NCBI GenBank assembly: GCA_018398815.1 | Contig: CM031616.1 | Span: 67,819,541-67,883,540 of the forward strand | Reading direction: 5' to 3' | DNA length: 64,000 bases | DNA from: Conus ventricosus | Lineage: Eukaryota > Mollusca > Gastropoda > Neogastropoda > Conidae | Shown: piece by piece, positions 12,663 to 26,540 of the stretch | Position numbering within the stretch: position 1 is the stretch's first letter | Layout: every line of letters begins with the position of its first letter | Notes under the pieces: model-generated | What the model was told of the DNA's origin: nothing | The model's database searches: none | The model's input: the letters and a program-made list of their open reading frames with translations, nothing else | Position numbers and translations under genes: made by a program

Positions 12663-13701
12663 ATCACTGTGTCCATACACTGGGGTGCAACTGCAAGTAA
12701 GGAAGGCCCCTAAAGCTGAAACTGATTTGGGGCCATCCAAACAATTCTGACATTTGGATAGGTATGGTAAGGTGTATGTATAGGCATCCTTTTGAATTTT
12801 AATATCCCTTCTTAATCTTTACACATTTGGCTCTGGCCATTGCATTCGTTTACTTATCTGTAAGCCTACTTAAACATTCATCATTTCATGATCAATTACA
12901 AATTCCAAAACACACTGAGCTGAGAATGTGAAACTGCATGCTTGATGCAATATTCTCTTTAGGCTACCATCTGTGGTCAAAAGGTATTTCAAACAACAAA
13001 GACATCCCCCATCCCGTGCCAGAAAAATTTACTGGAAACGTGTTCAATGTTTGCTTTCACTTCCGAATTCTGGACCGTCTTTGAGTCCAGATACACAGTC
13101 CTCACGACGGAAGTTCTCACATTCATTTACACACAGATAGCTGTCATAATTCAGGATCGGTGATTCGGAAATGAAAAGGTTCGAGACCACTGTCGTAGAG
13201 GAAATCTCCCCGAAATGTGGAGTCTAAAGTGATTACCTTAGAAGGGATATCATACTTATTTTAGCCATACATGAATTCATGCATGCTTGCTTACAGGTAC
13301 AGGTGAATAAAAATACTACAGTAAATAAACAATATGAATACCAAGTATACCTTTACTTCCTACCTCAAGTACAGATGAATCCACATACATGTGAAAAAGA
13401 AAGAAAGAAATTTTATGTTTTACTTACGTGCCTCTTGCATGCACGATCCAGCGGAAAAGGAAGTTGTGATTGAAGCGGAAAAGGAAATAGGCCTAGGGCC
13501 TAGTAGGCCCCTTAGACATTGGTTTAAGAGGGAGACTACTCTCAATCAACAATCAGGGAAAGATGACGTCTGCTTTCACGCGAAGATCAACCTTTAGTTT
13601 TTCCTTACAGTTGTCCTTTCCGGCAGCACAGGCTCATACGAACATGGAAAAATTGACATGAATCATTACAGGTATTTCTGATTTGCTTGGGGCGCATGCA
13701 G

Positions 13702-13736
<35 letters not shown>

Positions 13737-15758
13737 CGTGCGTGTGTGTGTGTGTGTGTGTGTGTTGTTGTTGTTGATCAAGTGGTCATTGCAGCATGAC
13801 TTTTGGCCAAGCTCAGCACACACAACCGTCAGTCACAATGAAGACTGAAAATTATTTCTGTAGTTGTCACCTGTTCTTGTACATAAAAATAAAGAAAATG
13901 TACAAGTACAAAACTACTCGAAATGAATATCTTTTGTAATCGACACAGGAATATTGACATGTCATCAGAAATCACTAAATTGAAACATGAACAGGTGAAT
14001 CCCTTTTGGAGATAATGTGCATGTTATAAACTGATTAAAATTGCACAAGTAGGCCGCCAGATAAGATAAGACAAGATAAGATGCTTAGATGATCTGATAG
14101 TATGACCAGAGCAAATAATGTCCTTTGTGTGTATGTGTGTGTGTGTGAGTGTGTGTGTGTGTGTGTGTGCGAATGTGTGTGTGTGTGTCTGTGAGTGTGT
14201 GTGTATGTGTGTGTGTGTGTGTTTGTGATCTTGAGGGTCAGTCATTTATGTACCAAACAGAGAATGTTAAGTTCTTTTCATGCACCAGTCACAGGATGAC
14301 CCTTTTGTTTAAATCACTTTCTTCTCCATCAGTGAATTTGACTCCACAATGCTTTCTTGTGCTTTTGTATGTTTCGTTGGCTGCATATGAGGATACTCGC
14401 CATTTTCATTCTATAAACGCAAGTTATTCCCTAAAACAGGTTTTGGAATAGCCCATCCAATTTATCTGCATCATGGCATCTATCCTTATTCTTTTCAAAC
14501 AGTTGCTTCTGGGTTGTTCCCCCTATCTCTGGATAAGAACCATCATGCGTCCCAGCCCCAAAAAATAGGCACTAAACACAGTCAGCCATCAGGCTTTTAA
14601 AATTCCCAACTGTATTAGATGATTGATTGTGATCTGCCCATGGATCCTTATTCACAAACACATATCAGTACTAAAATTCAGTGGGGTTTTTCCCTTGCAC
14701 CACAGGTTATGTTTTTACCAAATTTCGTTCAGATCTTTTATTTTCTGCGCATGATTTTGATGAATAGATCCCTGACCTGTTTTTGAAACCAGATCCACAT
14801 TACAGATGTGCACCAACATTTACTGGGTTTATCCTTGGGTCACATTCTACCGTGTCATTAACTTGATAAAGTCTTGGTAATAGGTTTCAATAGTTTTTGA
14901 CTGATTTGGCTGAACGGTTCAGGGATCCATCTTTCGATCCGGATCAGTACTAAAATGCAAAGGATTTGTCTGCAGTGTGCCTTTCATGTTTTTATCAGTT
15001 TTCTTTTAAATTGGTTTGGTAATTAATTTTGTTATCTACAGAATGGACCATGGACTATGTCTGTATCCGCATAATGGAACCATAACCAAATGTATTGAGT
15101 TCAGCTTTGCTGTACATTCTTTTCTCTCTCTCTCTTTTTCTCTTTAGAATGTATATATTTATTGTTTGTTTCCCTACAGAGTGGATTATTTTGTTTGTTT
15201 CCACACAGACTAGATCCCTGACTAGATCACAGACTAGATTGTTATAGTTTGTTTCCTGCAGAGTACATCTGGGTTGGTTTTTTTTGCCTCCAACCTCCAA
15301 TTTTGCACTCTCTCTCTCTCTCTCCTTTTTTTTTTTTTTTTTTAAAGTGGGGCCTTCATCCTACCCTTTTTTTTTTTAACCACTTTTTCTTTTGTTATGC
15401 AATGTCATGGTTTTAAGTTTGTGAACTTTCAATGTTACCATAAACAGGTCATCTTTTTGTTTTATTTTGGAGGGTATACTGTGAATTTTGCTGAAGCAAA
15501 AAAAAAAACAAAAAAAAAAAAAACCTGACATCTCCATTTTGGAGGCCTTTGAATTGTGTGAAGAGTGAAACTGGAGATTTTTGCAGAGAGTTAACTTAAT
15601 TGGTACCAAGGTCAGGTTTTGCCCTGTCTGGGTGTAGATCAACAAAAGATAAAAAAACAGCTCTTGTTTTCATGTCATCATCATTCTTGTAAATGACAGT
15701 GAAGCGTTTTAATTGCAATGATTTTTAAGAAAACAGATTGTGCTGTGATGTGTTGCAG
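12663..15758. other. Region upstream of the first visible EDEM2 exon; microsatellites, no exon found
   Basis: This may be the long first intron of EDEM2. I searched for a signal-peptide exon ending in a GT donor with two bases left over and found no convincing one. It holds GT arrays at 13703-13764 and 14125-14223, short GATAA-type repeats at about 14061-14086 reminiscent of the LINE tail, a T-rich run near 15330, and an A-rich tract at 15500-15523. Confidence 0.5.
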
Positions 15759-15869
15759 ACAAATGGTGAAAGACATGTTCTACCATGCATACAACGGCTA
15801 CATTCAACATGCTTATCCATACGATGAACTTCGACCTCTTACATGTGATGGTCATGATACCTGGGGCAG
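15759..15869 (+). CDS. EDEM2: EDEM2 first visible exon (exon 2)
   Basis: Encodes [15 protein letters not shown] through [13 protein letters not shown], the N-terminal start of the GH47 (alpha/alpha)7 barrel. Acceptor TGTTGCAG and donor GTATGTG; two bases (AG) carry over to form Ser with the next exon. A long (GT)n array begins within 20 bases of the donor. Confidence 0.93.
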
Positions 15870-15884
15870 GTATGTGTGTGTGAG

Positions 15885-15930
<46 letters not shown>

Positions 15931-16075
15931 TCTGTGTGTGTATGTGTGTGTGTGTAGTGTGTGTGTACCTCTCTGTGTGTACCTCTGTGTGTGTGTATGT
16001 GTGTGTGTGTGTGTGTGTACCTCTGTATGTATACCTCTGTGTGTGTGTATGTGTGTGTGTGTGTGCGTGTACCTC

Positions 16076-16120
<45 letters not shown>

Positions 16121-19100
16121 CATTGCTTTCTGTTTATATTTCTCACTCCAATATTTTTATTATTAAACTTTAAACTCCTAGGAAAAAAAAAACCGGCAGA
16201 CAAACAAAAACATAAAAAATAATGATGGATAATAAAAGCCAGAATCTGTGATATGAAAAAGCACATAAAGCATTGAACCATTGTGTGACACGGCAAAGGA
16301 GAAAAAGAAAAAGGATGCTAAATTCTCTCTTATTTCATGTGTAATTTTATTTTTTCACTGAAATTTCTCTGGCAGGGAGTCGTAAATCAAACAGACAAAC
16401 ATAAAAGAAGTTGATGAAAATAAAAGAAGAACTGAGGTGTATTATTTATCAGAAAAACCTGGTGCATAATTCTATGCTGTTTTGTTTGTCAGTTGGGCAA
16501 AGTTGCTTGAAAAAGATTTGATAATAAACCAAAATATTGTAGCTATTTCATGGGTGTTGTGTGGCTTCAGCGTTTTATCATCTAAACCTAGTGCCTGAGT
16601 CAGTAGGAAGAAAGAGTTATGGAGAACTTGACAGCAGAAAGTCTTCAGGGAAAAAACTTCTCCACAGACAAGTGTTTTGGCCTTGACCTTCTTATGCTTT
16701 AGAGGATCTTGGCCACATCCAGGTCATGACTCCTAGACGCCCATCTGCTGCGAGGAATGTTTTTGGCTCTGGTGGGATTCGAACCTGCACCCTGGATGGC
16801 TTCATGTCTCAAGGCCTTGCCTTTTTTGATAGATGTTTCACCCACACAGCCACTGTTGACCACCAGTTTGAAGCTTGGAAAATTCAAGCATTTTATGAAG
16901 ATCACTTTTGGTATGTAATTCATGATGATTTTCTACTTCAGAATCTTTGTAACGAAAAGAAGTCTCACAAACCTCTTGCTTACTGTGAAGCTCCATGTAG
17001 AATTAAGGAAAATGTTTGGTAGAAAATCCTGTGTATCGTGAAATCCATGTTCGATACGCTGTCAAGTGCTTGACCGGAAATCCTGTACACCACAACATTG
17101 ATGGCAGATTTGCCATCGGATGTTTGGCCAACAACTCTGTATATTACCTGAAACTGTGTGACATCAAGCATTTGACTGGAAATCATGTAGATGAGGAAAT
17201 CTTTGCTTGTTTATGAATGGATATGAACTTTTCATTCACTTTGTTTCAGGTTTTCTGTATCTCTGTTATTGATCAACAATTTGAACGTTTTTGTTAATGA
17301 GTATACATCATGTATAGTTTTTATCAGTAACTTGAACTGTTTTTGTTAACAAATATTTATCATATGTAATCACCAATATGTTTATTTTCTTTTCATGTAT
17401 ATTACACGCTTGTTTGTCTTTTGTCTTTCACAGTTACTCTTTAACGTTGATTGATGCCCTGGACACGCTGGCAGTGATGGGAAATCACACAGAGTTTCGC
17501 AGAATTTGCCATCTTTTGATTGACAGAGCCGAGACGTTTTTTGACATGGACATAAATGTGTCTGTCTTTGAAACAAACATCAGAGGTGAGACATTGATAA
17601 TAGTATCTGCCTGTGAGTGAGGATGGTGGGGGTAGAGCCTGGGGTGTGGGCCTGTGTTTGTTAGATGATAGTTATTCAGTTGTTTGAGAGAGTGAATGTG
17701 TGTTCAGGTGTGTGCAGTAGGTGTACGTGATGTACACAGGTTGTTCTGAGCATGACATGCCAGCATGTGTGTATGTAGGCAACAAGCTTTACAATTTTCT
17801 TTAAAGAGGACACCAAACAGAAAAAACAATTTGGCTCAGAAGTGTTAATTGTGTACATAGAATTAATCTCAATTTTTTTTCCCCCTTCTGAACATTCTTT
17901 CTGTTTTAAATGAATTAATGTGCTAAAAATTCAACTGCAAGATCTCTGTAGTCGCCCCTTTGAGAGGAGATCATCCCTGATGGTGACATCATCATGAAGG
18001 CCATCATCATGCCACAGTGCATAGTGTGCAGTTCCTTCAGACAACAAACAGCATTGAAGAAAAGCTTCATTTTCCTCATCCACAAAAGTCTTCTGAACCT
18101 GACAACACATGCCAGTCCTGGGCAGTGGATGGGAGAAATGTTGGTGCCCCTCTTTCACACCTGCACCCATCACAAGCGGCCATATTGTTGGTCGACAGAG
18201 GAATATTGTGTTCCTCTACTTAATCTTGTAACAGCTCATCATCTGTCAACTGGTTTTGAAGTTGTAAGAAATATTGCTTCATGTTGAGTGTGTTGATGTG
18301 CAATGGGCTTGTGGAGTGAGGGCACTTTCCTGATGTCTGTCAAGGGAAACAACTCCGTAGAACGTTTTGTAACTTGGGAATAGGAGTTGTCCCCTGTGTA
18401 TCTAGGAGCGACGAGTAACGTTGTCATCAAGACGAAAGGAGTCTCTGGCTTAACGACAGTTATTCAGAACCGCATACACGCCCGGCCAACCTGATAATGT
18501 CGTCCATGGAGACCGAGCCTTGTGTGTACGGGGCATTTTCAGTGCCGTGAGGGTGATGTCACATCTCAATGCAACACTGGCACCCTCTTTTGATGGTCGT
18601 TCTATGACTTTTAAGCTTTAATTTTTGCTTATTTCAAATCGGATTGTTTTGCTCACTGCAGTTGATTTGTTAATTAATCTCATGTCAGGCAATAGAGATC
18701 AAGTTGCCCTATGACCTGAGCTCTGGAATAAAGCCAAGATGACAGCATACTTTTATTTCAGTTTACATGCTAGTTAGTTTCAAAGTGACGTGACTGCAGG
18801 CAGAAATTGAAACAAATCTAAATGAAAAACGAAGACTAAGCAATTAATGCGCCTCAGCCGTCCTGCCCCCCCCCCCCCCCCTCCAAAGCAAGACAAACAC
18901 CATTCAGGACAATACAAACGAAGAACGAGCAATCACTTCTCAAATTGGGTACAAAATGGACGTTGAATTGCTCGTTCTTCATTTTCGTTGTCCTGAATAT
19001 TGTTTATTTTCGCCCGAAGAAGACCAAAGAGGTCGAAACGCGTCATGTTTTGTTTTGTAATTTGTCTGGCGGAATAATGATAATGTTTCTTTTGAATTTA

Positions 19101-19497
19101 CATGTTAATGTTCACATGTTTCTCCTTTTCTTTCCTTCTTCTTTGTTTCTTTTTTTAATTTTTTCTATTTTTATTTAAATTTTTTTGCTTCAGTGGTGGG
19201 AGGTCTGCTGTCAGCTCACCTGTTGATGAAGAGAACTGGATGGTATTGGAGCCAGGATGGCCATGTTCGGGGCCGCTGCTTCGAATGGCTGAGCATGTCG
19301 CTCGTAAACTTCTGCCAGGTGAGCCTGTGCCAGGTAACTAACTGTACAGAGGCTACCATAGGAAGGAGAGTATTCATGGAAAATAAATGGCCGCTAATTA
19401 GTGGAAAGTTCATTTGAATGTTTAAAAAAAAAACAGATGTTACATTTTTTTTCTGCAAGTATGTAAAAGTGTTTTTTAAGAAATATGTGTGTGTGTT

Positions 19498-19540
<43 letters not shown>

Positions 19541-19566
19541 TTGTGATTGGTTGACACTGACTTCGG

Positions 19567-19610
<44 letters not shown>

Positions 19611-22600
19611 AACTTTCACAAAGGCATTTTCATAGCAACTGAATATTTCTAGAAGAAACGAACTTGGCAGTATGACTGATAAGTTGAGAGAGTGGGGAAA
19701 ATGAAGTGGCAGGAAGGTGTGCATGGAAGGGGTGAGGATTTAGGGATGGGACTGTCAATGAATCCCTTCACATAAATCACAAATAATTTCAACAATTTAG
19801 ATTTGACATTTCTTCAATAAATCCCTTTACATAAGTCAAATAATTTCAACAATTTAGATTTGACATTTCTTCAATAAATCCCTTTACATAAGTCAAATAA
19901 TTTCAACAATTTAGATTTTGACATTTCTTCAATGATGTTGATCATTCAGGAACAAAATTTCCTTCCAGAGATGAGAGACACCAATAACATGTGAGACAAA
20001 GACATAAGTTATTTCCGACAAGTAAAGTAATGCATTACTCTCAATTCTGGTGTTGATTTTCGTATGCTGACAAACATGCACCTAAATGCAGCAGTAGTCA
20101 GTGTGCACATATGACTTGGATTTGACTGCCCCTAAGTCAGAGTGTGGCTGCCCATGTGGTGGGGTAATCAAAAACGGTCACACAGGTAATGTTCTCATCC
20201 CCAGCTGATGCATTTGTACCATAGTGTTCAAGTGCTTCAGCTGTTGGGATGATCCCTGCAGTCTTTTAGCCAGGGTACAGCAACAACATCAACTACTTGG
20301 ATTTGACTAAAATGTTACTTTTACAAGTCTCTGAAAAGAAAAATCTGCACCAAAGTCAAATTATTTAGTATGTTTTTCAATAACCATTTGGAAAAAAACA
20401 CGCAATTTGTGACCGCGTGATGAGAAACTTAGCTGCTTGATAAATGTGATGGAAAAAAACGAACTGATGTAACGCATGTTCATTGATGATCAGACCCAAA
20501 GGAGACGTGCCTGCATCTAATGAAATGTACCTCAAGGTCATTTGGATGCATTGCAGCGTTCGACACTCCAACGGGAATGCCGTACGGGACGGTCAACCTG
20601 CGACATGGCGTCCCCAAAGGGGAGACCACTGTAACGTGCACGGCTGGGGTGGGCACTTTCATTGTGGAATTCGGCACTCTCAGTCGACTGACCGGGGATC
20701 CGGTCTTTGAGAAGGTTGCCATGCGCGCCATCAGAGCTCTGTGGAAACATCGCTCAGCCATTGGTCTAGTGAGATGGCATTTTTTTTTTTTTTTATTTGG
20801 GGGGGGGGGGGGGGGGGGGGGGTGGAGAGGCTATACAGTAATCATTAATGATTACCTAACACTTGGTGGTGGTGGTGGTCATTTTCATAAATAATGTTTA
20901 TCACTTAATCTTTGTTTCTGGAGATTGTACTCATTGATAAACAGTATAGTTATTTTTGCTGTTAATGGGGATGATGGGGTGTTATTACTAATATGAGACA
21001 TGTTCATAGGACAGGGGTATCATATCACCAGTATCGCTATTGTTAATTTGGAAGAGCCATGTTCAGAATGTTCTGGATGTGTTGAGAAATAGGGTCATGG
21101 TTTGGCATCAGAAATCTCAATGCCAGACACGAAGGCCAAGCATCTGTATGAAGGGTCTGCAGCAAAACAAGAACAGAGCTGTATTTCTGCTTCTGAAGAT
21201 GATAGAAACTGACTTGTAATTGTTACTTGGGTGAATTTGACACGTCGGTCAGGGGTAGATGAATCCTCAGAGAGTTCTGTGAGAGAGTGAATAATCTCCC
21301 TTGTATTTTCATTTGCGTCCCTGGCAGTCTGGACATGTCCAAGCCAAGTGTGTAGTCTGTAGTGCAATGACATACATCATGGTGAAGTTTAAGTCTTTGA
21401 AAAGAGTTCTATGTAAAAGTAGGTAATATCATGAGATAGACGTTTTTATCGCTGGTCATTGAATCGTCAGTTCTTTATAACAGGAGTGGGGTAAGTGGTC
21501 TATAACCAGTGGTCATGTTGAATGGCCATCAGTGAACAGCCGCAGTGAGGTAGTGACTGAGTGGTCTGTATCGAGTGATCAGTTTGCATGGAGCGATTAG
21601 GAGCTGGTCTCATTCGTTCATTCACTGACGTTTGTTTCATCACAGCTTGGAAATCATGTGGACGTGGCCACGGGCAAGTGGACAGCATTGGATTCTGGGA
21701 TAGGTGGGGGCGTGGACTCCTACTTCGAGTACCTGGTGAAAGGATCCTTCATGTTCAGCATCCCAGAACTGTTGGAGATGTTCCGAAGTATGATGGGGCT
21801 TTTGTTATTGTATTATTATTATTGATGGTTTGGGTTGTTTTGATATGTAGAACTGTTGGAAATGTTCCGAGGTATGATGGGCCTTTTGTTATTTTATTGA
21901 TGTTGATGGTTTTTGTTGTTTTAATATGTAGAACTGTTGGAAATGTTCCGAGGTATGACGGGCCTTTTGTTATTTTAGTAATGTTGATGGTTTTTGTTTT
22001 TGATATGTGGAACTGTTGGAAATGTTCTGGGGTATGACAGGGCTTTTGTTATTTTATTGATGTTGATGGTTTTTGTTGTTGTGATATGTGGTTCCCACAA
22101 CTAAACGAAAGTTGTGATGTGTTTCACCATGTCTGCTACGTATCTCTATATAGGTCGACATGAGAAAAGAATGACGGCTGTGTGAGTCTGCCTTAATCTG
22201 TCAGCGACAACAAAAAAAAAGAATTTTCAGGTCCCATGACTGGAGATTTACAATCAATTCACTTCTTTTTGATTCACACATGTATCAAAGTGACTCTCGT
22301 CAATGATGATTTGGTCATCGTTTGTTCGTTCTTTTATTCTTCTATTCAACGCCAGTTCACTGAATCTCCCATACCACTTCAGTGGCATTGTCCTTCCACT
22401 GCTCATCGTGGCGCCAGTCCACAGCCACATCTAGGTCTGTCCCATGCAGCCCCAGCAATCCACAGGAGGCAGTTGATGTCAAGTCGCCCTGAGGCAACCC
22501 ACTGGAAGAGACACTGCACTGATGCAGTTACTCTGGTGGTGTTCAGTGGTGCCTGCTCTGATCCTGCGTAGGCAGGACACCACCTGCTATGTCAGTAATT

Positions 22601-24088
22601 GCTTAGTCATGGAGCCAGTGTGTCTGCGAGTGTCTGTCTAACGACAGTCCCCACAAACTTACCAATACTGGTGGTCCATGTTAATTTTGACACTGGCATT
22701 TTTTTTTCAGTTATTACAAGCTGTACATGAAAAGTCTTGGCAGAGTGAAAAAGACTGATGAGATCTTTACAGCCATGCTCAACATGAAAATTCAGTAAAT
22801 AGTGAAGGTGGAAAAAGAAACAGGAGTGAGGTGCAGGGGTCTGAATGACTTGCACTCAAATTAACGTCTCCTTGTGGCACTTGATTGATTGTTTACAGAC
22901 AGCTGAAATCAGTTTTGTTAATTTAACAGTGGACAACTGCGGGAGGAAGTGAAGTATCATATGCTTTATTTTGCATAGAAGCAGGATTTAGTAGAGTACT
23001 TAACAGGTGTACATGTATTTTGAGTTTGACAGTATTGGTGTTTCTGCTTATACAGTTGTGTTGTTCAATTCTGTTTTTCTTAGTCCAGCATGATAGTAAG
23101 GTTCTTGTTCAGTTCAGCAGCACTTGTGTGTGTGTGTGTTTGTGTATGCATGTGTGTGTGTGTATGTGTTTGTGTGTGTGTGTGTGCATGCATGTATGCA
23201 TGCGTATGTGTGTGCAGACTATGAGAAGCACATTGTTTCCCATGTGAAGAGGGACGACTGGTACCTGTGGGCCAACATGAAAAAAGGGGGCATCACTCTA
23301 CCTCTCTTTACCTCACTGGACGCCTACTGGCCTGGAATTCAGGTAGGTGCCGATCAGTGAATACATGTATACTATGTATTCTGTTTCACATAATTAACAT
23401 AATGCCATTGATGTAGTGTTGCAGAAGACAATACATATTCGGCGATACAGAACATCCAGACATTGCATTGAAAATCTGTGAAGCGTTAAGATGGACAATT
23501 TTGAAAGCACAGACGCCTACACACATATCAACTGACCCACGTGAATCATCCCTCATATTCACTACATAGATCATCCCTCATATTCACTACATAGATCATC
23601 TCTCATATTCACTACATAGATCATCCCTCATATTCACTACAGCATCACCACCACTAGCACACTGTTGTTGTCACTGTTTTCCTGCAGAGCATGCTGGGAG
23701 ATTTGGACAGCGCCATGAAGACGCTGCACAACTTTCATCAGGTGTGGAAACAGTTTGGCTCCACTCCAGAATTCTACAACATCCCTAAAGCCGAGGTTCA
23801 CCAGGGGCGTGAAGGCTACCTCTACGACCAGGTGTGTACGTCTGCAACTCAGACTTTTTTGTTCTGTTTTTTCAGTAAACAGTCATCCCATTTTTTGTGT
23901 TACACAGCCACCATGGGAAGAATGGTCAGGTAGACAAAGTCAAACGTAAATAGAAGATGAAGTCAAGGATTAAATACACATTTGTTTGTAAAGGTGCAGA
24001 AAAAGAAACAAAGTGTGTGTGTGGCGGTGTGTTGTATTCACGTGCTTGTCTCTGTGTGCGTTTGTAAATGTGTGTGTATGGATGTATG

Positions 24089-24122
<34 letters not shown>

Positions 24123-26497
24123 GTGTGTGTAAGTTTTTAGTATGTATGTGCACAAATTTTGTCTGTAAGTTTGTATTGTGTCGTGTTGATAAGAGAGTAA
24201 TGGATGTGGACCCAGTGTGGTGTGGAATAATTGATTGCATTAGATCAATCTACTTTTGCTAACATATTCAAATTACCATTGGTGTCTAAATGCTCGTCAT
24301 CTGGATAATGCACCTGTCAGCTTAGTCATATAAAGCTACATCTCCTTCCTGTATCAGCTGTTCAAGATCGTTCACTGTATGGTAGACAACATCCCTTTAC
24401 ATTCAACTAGTAACGAAACAGTTCAGCGTGTATGAGAGAGTGTGTGTTCATATAGATGGGTTTTTTGGTGTGTGTGTGTGTTTGTGTGTTCGCGTGTGTG
24501 TGTGTGTGTATGTGTATGCCTGTGTATGTGTATGTGTGTGTGTGTGTGTGTTATGCTGATTTTACATTTTTGCAGTGAAATGAGGATGTGTGAGTTCTGT
24601 CCACCCCCTATCTGCAAATTTTCACAAATTTAATCAAGTTGATCATCACCGTGTTCTCACTGAACTCAACAGTTGAACAGAACTGGTTGAGAGCATTGTG
24701 TGTCGTAGCAGGCCACATAGGCTGGACACAGACAATCTATTTTTTTTCATTAACTGACTTGTGTGTGCAGAGTTGATCGAGAGCATGGTGTACCTGTATC
24801 GAGCCACTCAGGATCCTTTCCTGCTGTCTGCCGGTGTGGACATCGTCGAGGCCATTGAACGCATCGCTCGCACCAGCTGTGGGTATGCCACTGTAAGTAT
24901 AATTAGAATTTTTACTACTAAAAGTAGTTTTACGTTATCTTTACCTTTTGTAACAAATGCCTTATCCCTACTTGGCATGGAACATCCCCATATTATCAGG
25001 AATTCAAAACAAAACAAAAAAAAGAGAGAGCAGGGAGCTGACCTCTCCTCCATACCCAGTTTAGCTGATAGAGTAATCACCCTTAGTGCATTCACTTTAG
25101 CAACCGTACTTGGACAAAGCTCAGATTCTGCACCTTTTCCCTGGCTGAGGAGGGATGTCTGAGGCCGTCTTAAGAGTTTGGACAGGCAAGTATATCATAT
25201 AACTTACTTTTACTTGTAAAATTCCTTTTCTTTTCACACTTGTCAAACAAATGCTGGAATATTGAAAAGGATGGTGGGAAGCATGCTCCTCAGTCCCCCG
25301 AAGTCGGAGTGTGGCTGCCCATGTGGCGGGGTAATCAAAAACGGTCACACACGTAATGTTTCTCATCCCAGCTGATGCATTTGTGCCATAGTGTTCAAAT
25401 ACTTCGGCTGTTCGGATGATCCCTGGAGTCTTTTAGCCAGGGTACGGACAACAACAACAACATGCTCCTCAGAACAGGCAGATGTTGATCCCACATAAGA
25501 ACATCTCTGCACAGTTCCCGAAGCCTAAAACTCAGTGTCAGAGGCCACTAACAGGTGAACGCAATTTGTCTCCCTTGCTTTGTCTGGGGGGGGGTGAAGG
25601 TAGGGTAAGGTCATATTGCTTATAGTTCGGACAGTCACGCAAAGGGCCATATCAGGACTGTCACCACACTGACGTTAACTCACGAGTCATTAAAAGAAAG
25701 AAACATTCACACATGTATTTAAAAGGCACCTTCTAAAAACGTGCCAAAAACTTGGTTAAAAATCTTTCTTTGGCTCGTCCCTGCTTCCCTCAAGAGAAAG
25801 GCCCGAAGTGACCAGCAATGAGAATGCTTCCAGGTGCAAGAAGAACATCATGTGGATGACACTTCACCAGGTGACCCCAGTCCTCCCAGTTGATCTCAGA
25901 ACAAACTCAGGTCTGGGTAGGAACCGGTCAAGGCAGAAAAATTCCTTAAATGAATGGCTCCTCATCGCTAACCACGTAGCCATGGCGGCTGGTTCAAGGG
26001 ATTCTTTTTGGGTAGGTTCTACTTTGTGGTGAAAGCAATAATACCGCCAGTCTGACAGAAATTACTAACAAAATCATTACTGTCAAGTGAAACCAAGTCT
26101 GCTGCATCCAGTATACTTTGACTTGAGACGTTTGATGCAACTTCATGCTGTCTACCAGTGAAAAGGTGTCATCTTTGCCAACATTTAACGTTCATATGGG
26201 AGTTCTGCATGGAACTACTTTTAATTTCTGCTCAGGCTGTCAGCTAAATCTGGCGTCATCAGGCTGCCAAACAGTATGATCCAGTGAACAAAGTAAATGA
26301 ACCCTACCTTGCAATGCACTGGGCAGTTCGACACAAATTTTCAATTCAAAATGAAATGTATTTACACAAGTGCAACATTGTTTTTGTCCAAAAGCATCAA
26401 TCGCACAGACACACTCTCAGACACACACACATGCACACACACACACATGCACACACACACACATGCACACACACACACATGCACACACACACATGCA

Positions 26498-26540
<43 letters not shown>

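Noticed and set aside
14341..14460. Candidate EDEM2 signal-peptide exon (MLSCAFVCFVGCI)
   Set aside because: An in-frame stop follows immediately, and no donor of the needed phase is present.
15839..16222. VCVCV and HTHTH-rich frames
   Set aside because: Translations of (GT)n; the same applies to similar frames at 688-927, 13605-13823, 14024-14245, 24423-24617, 26297-26680, 27810-28014 and 52059-52418.
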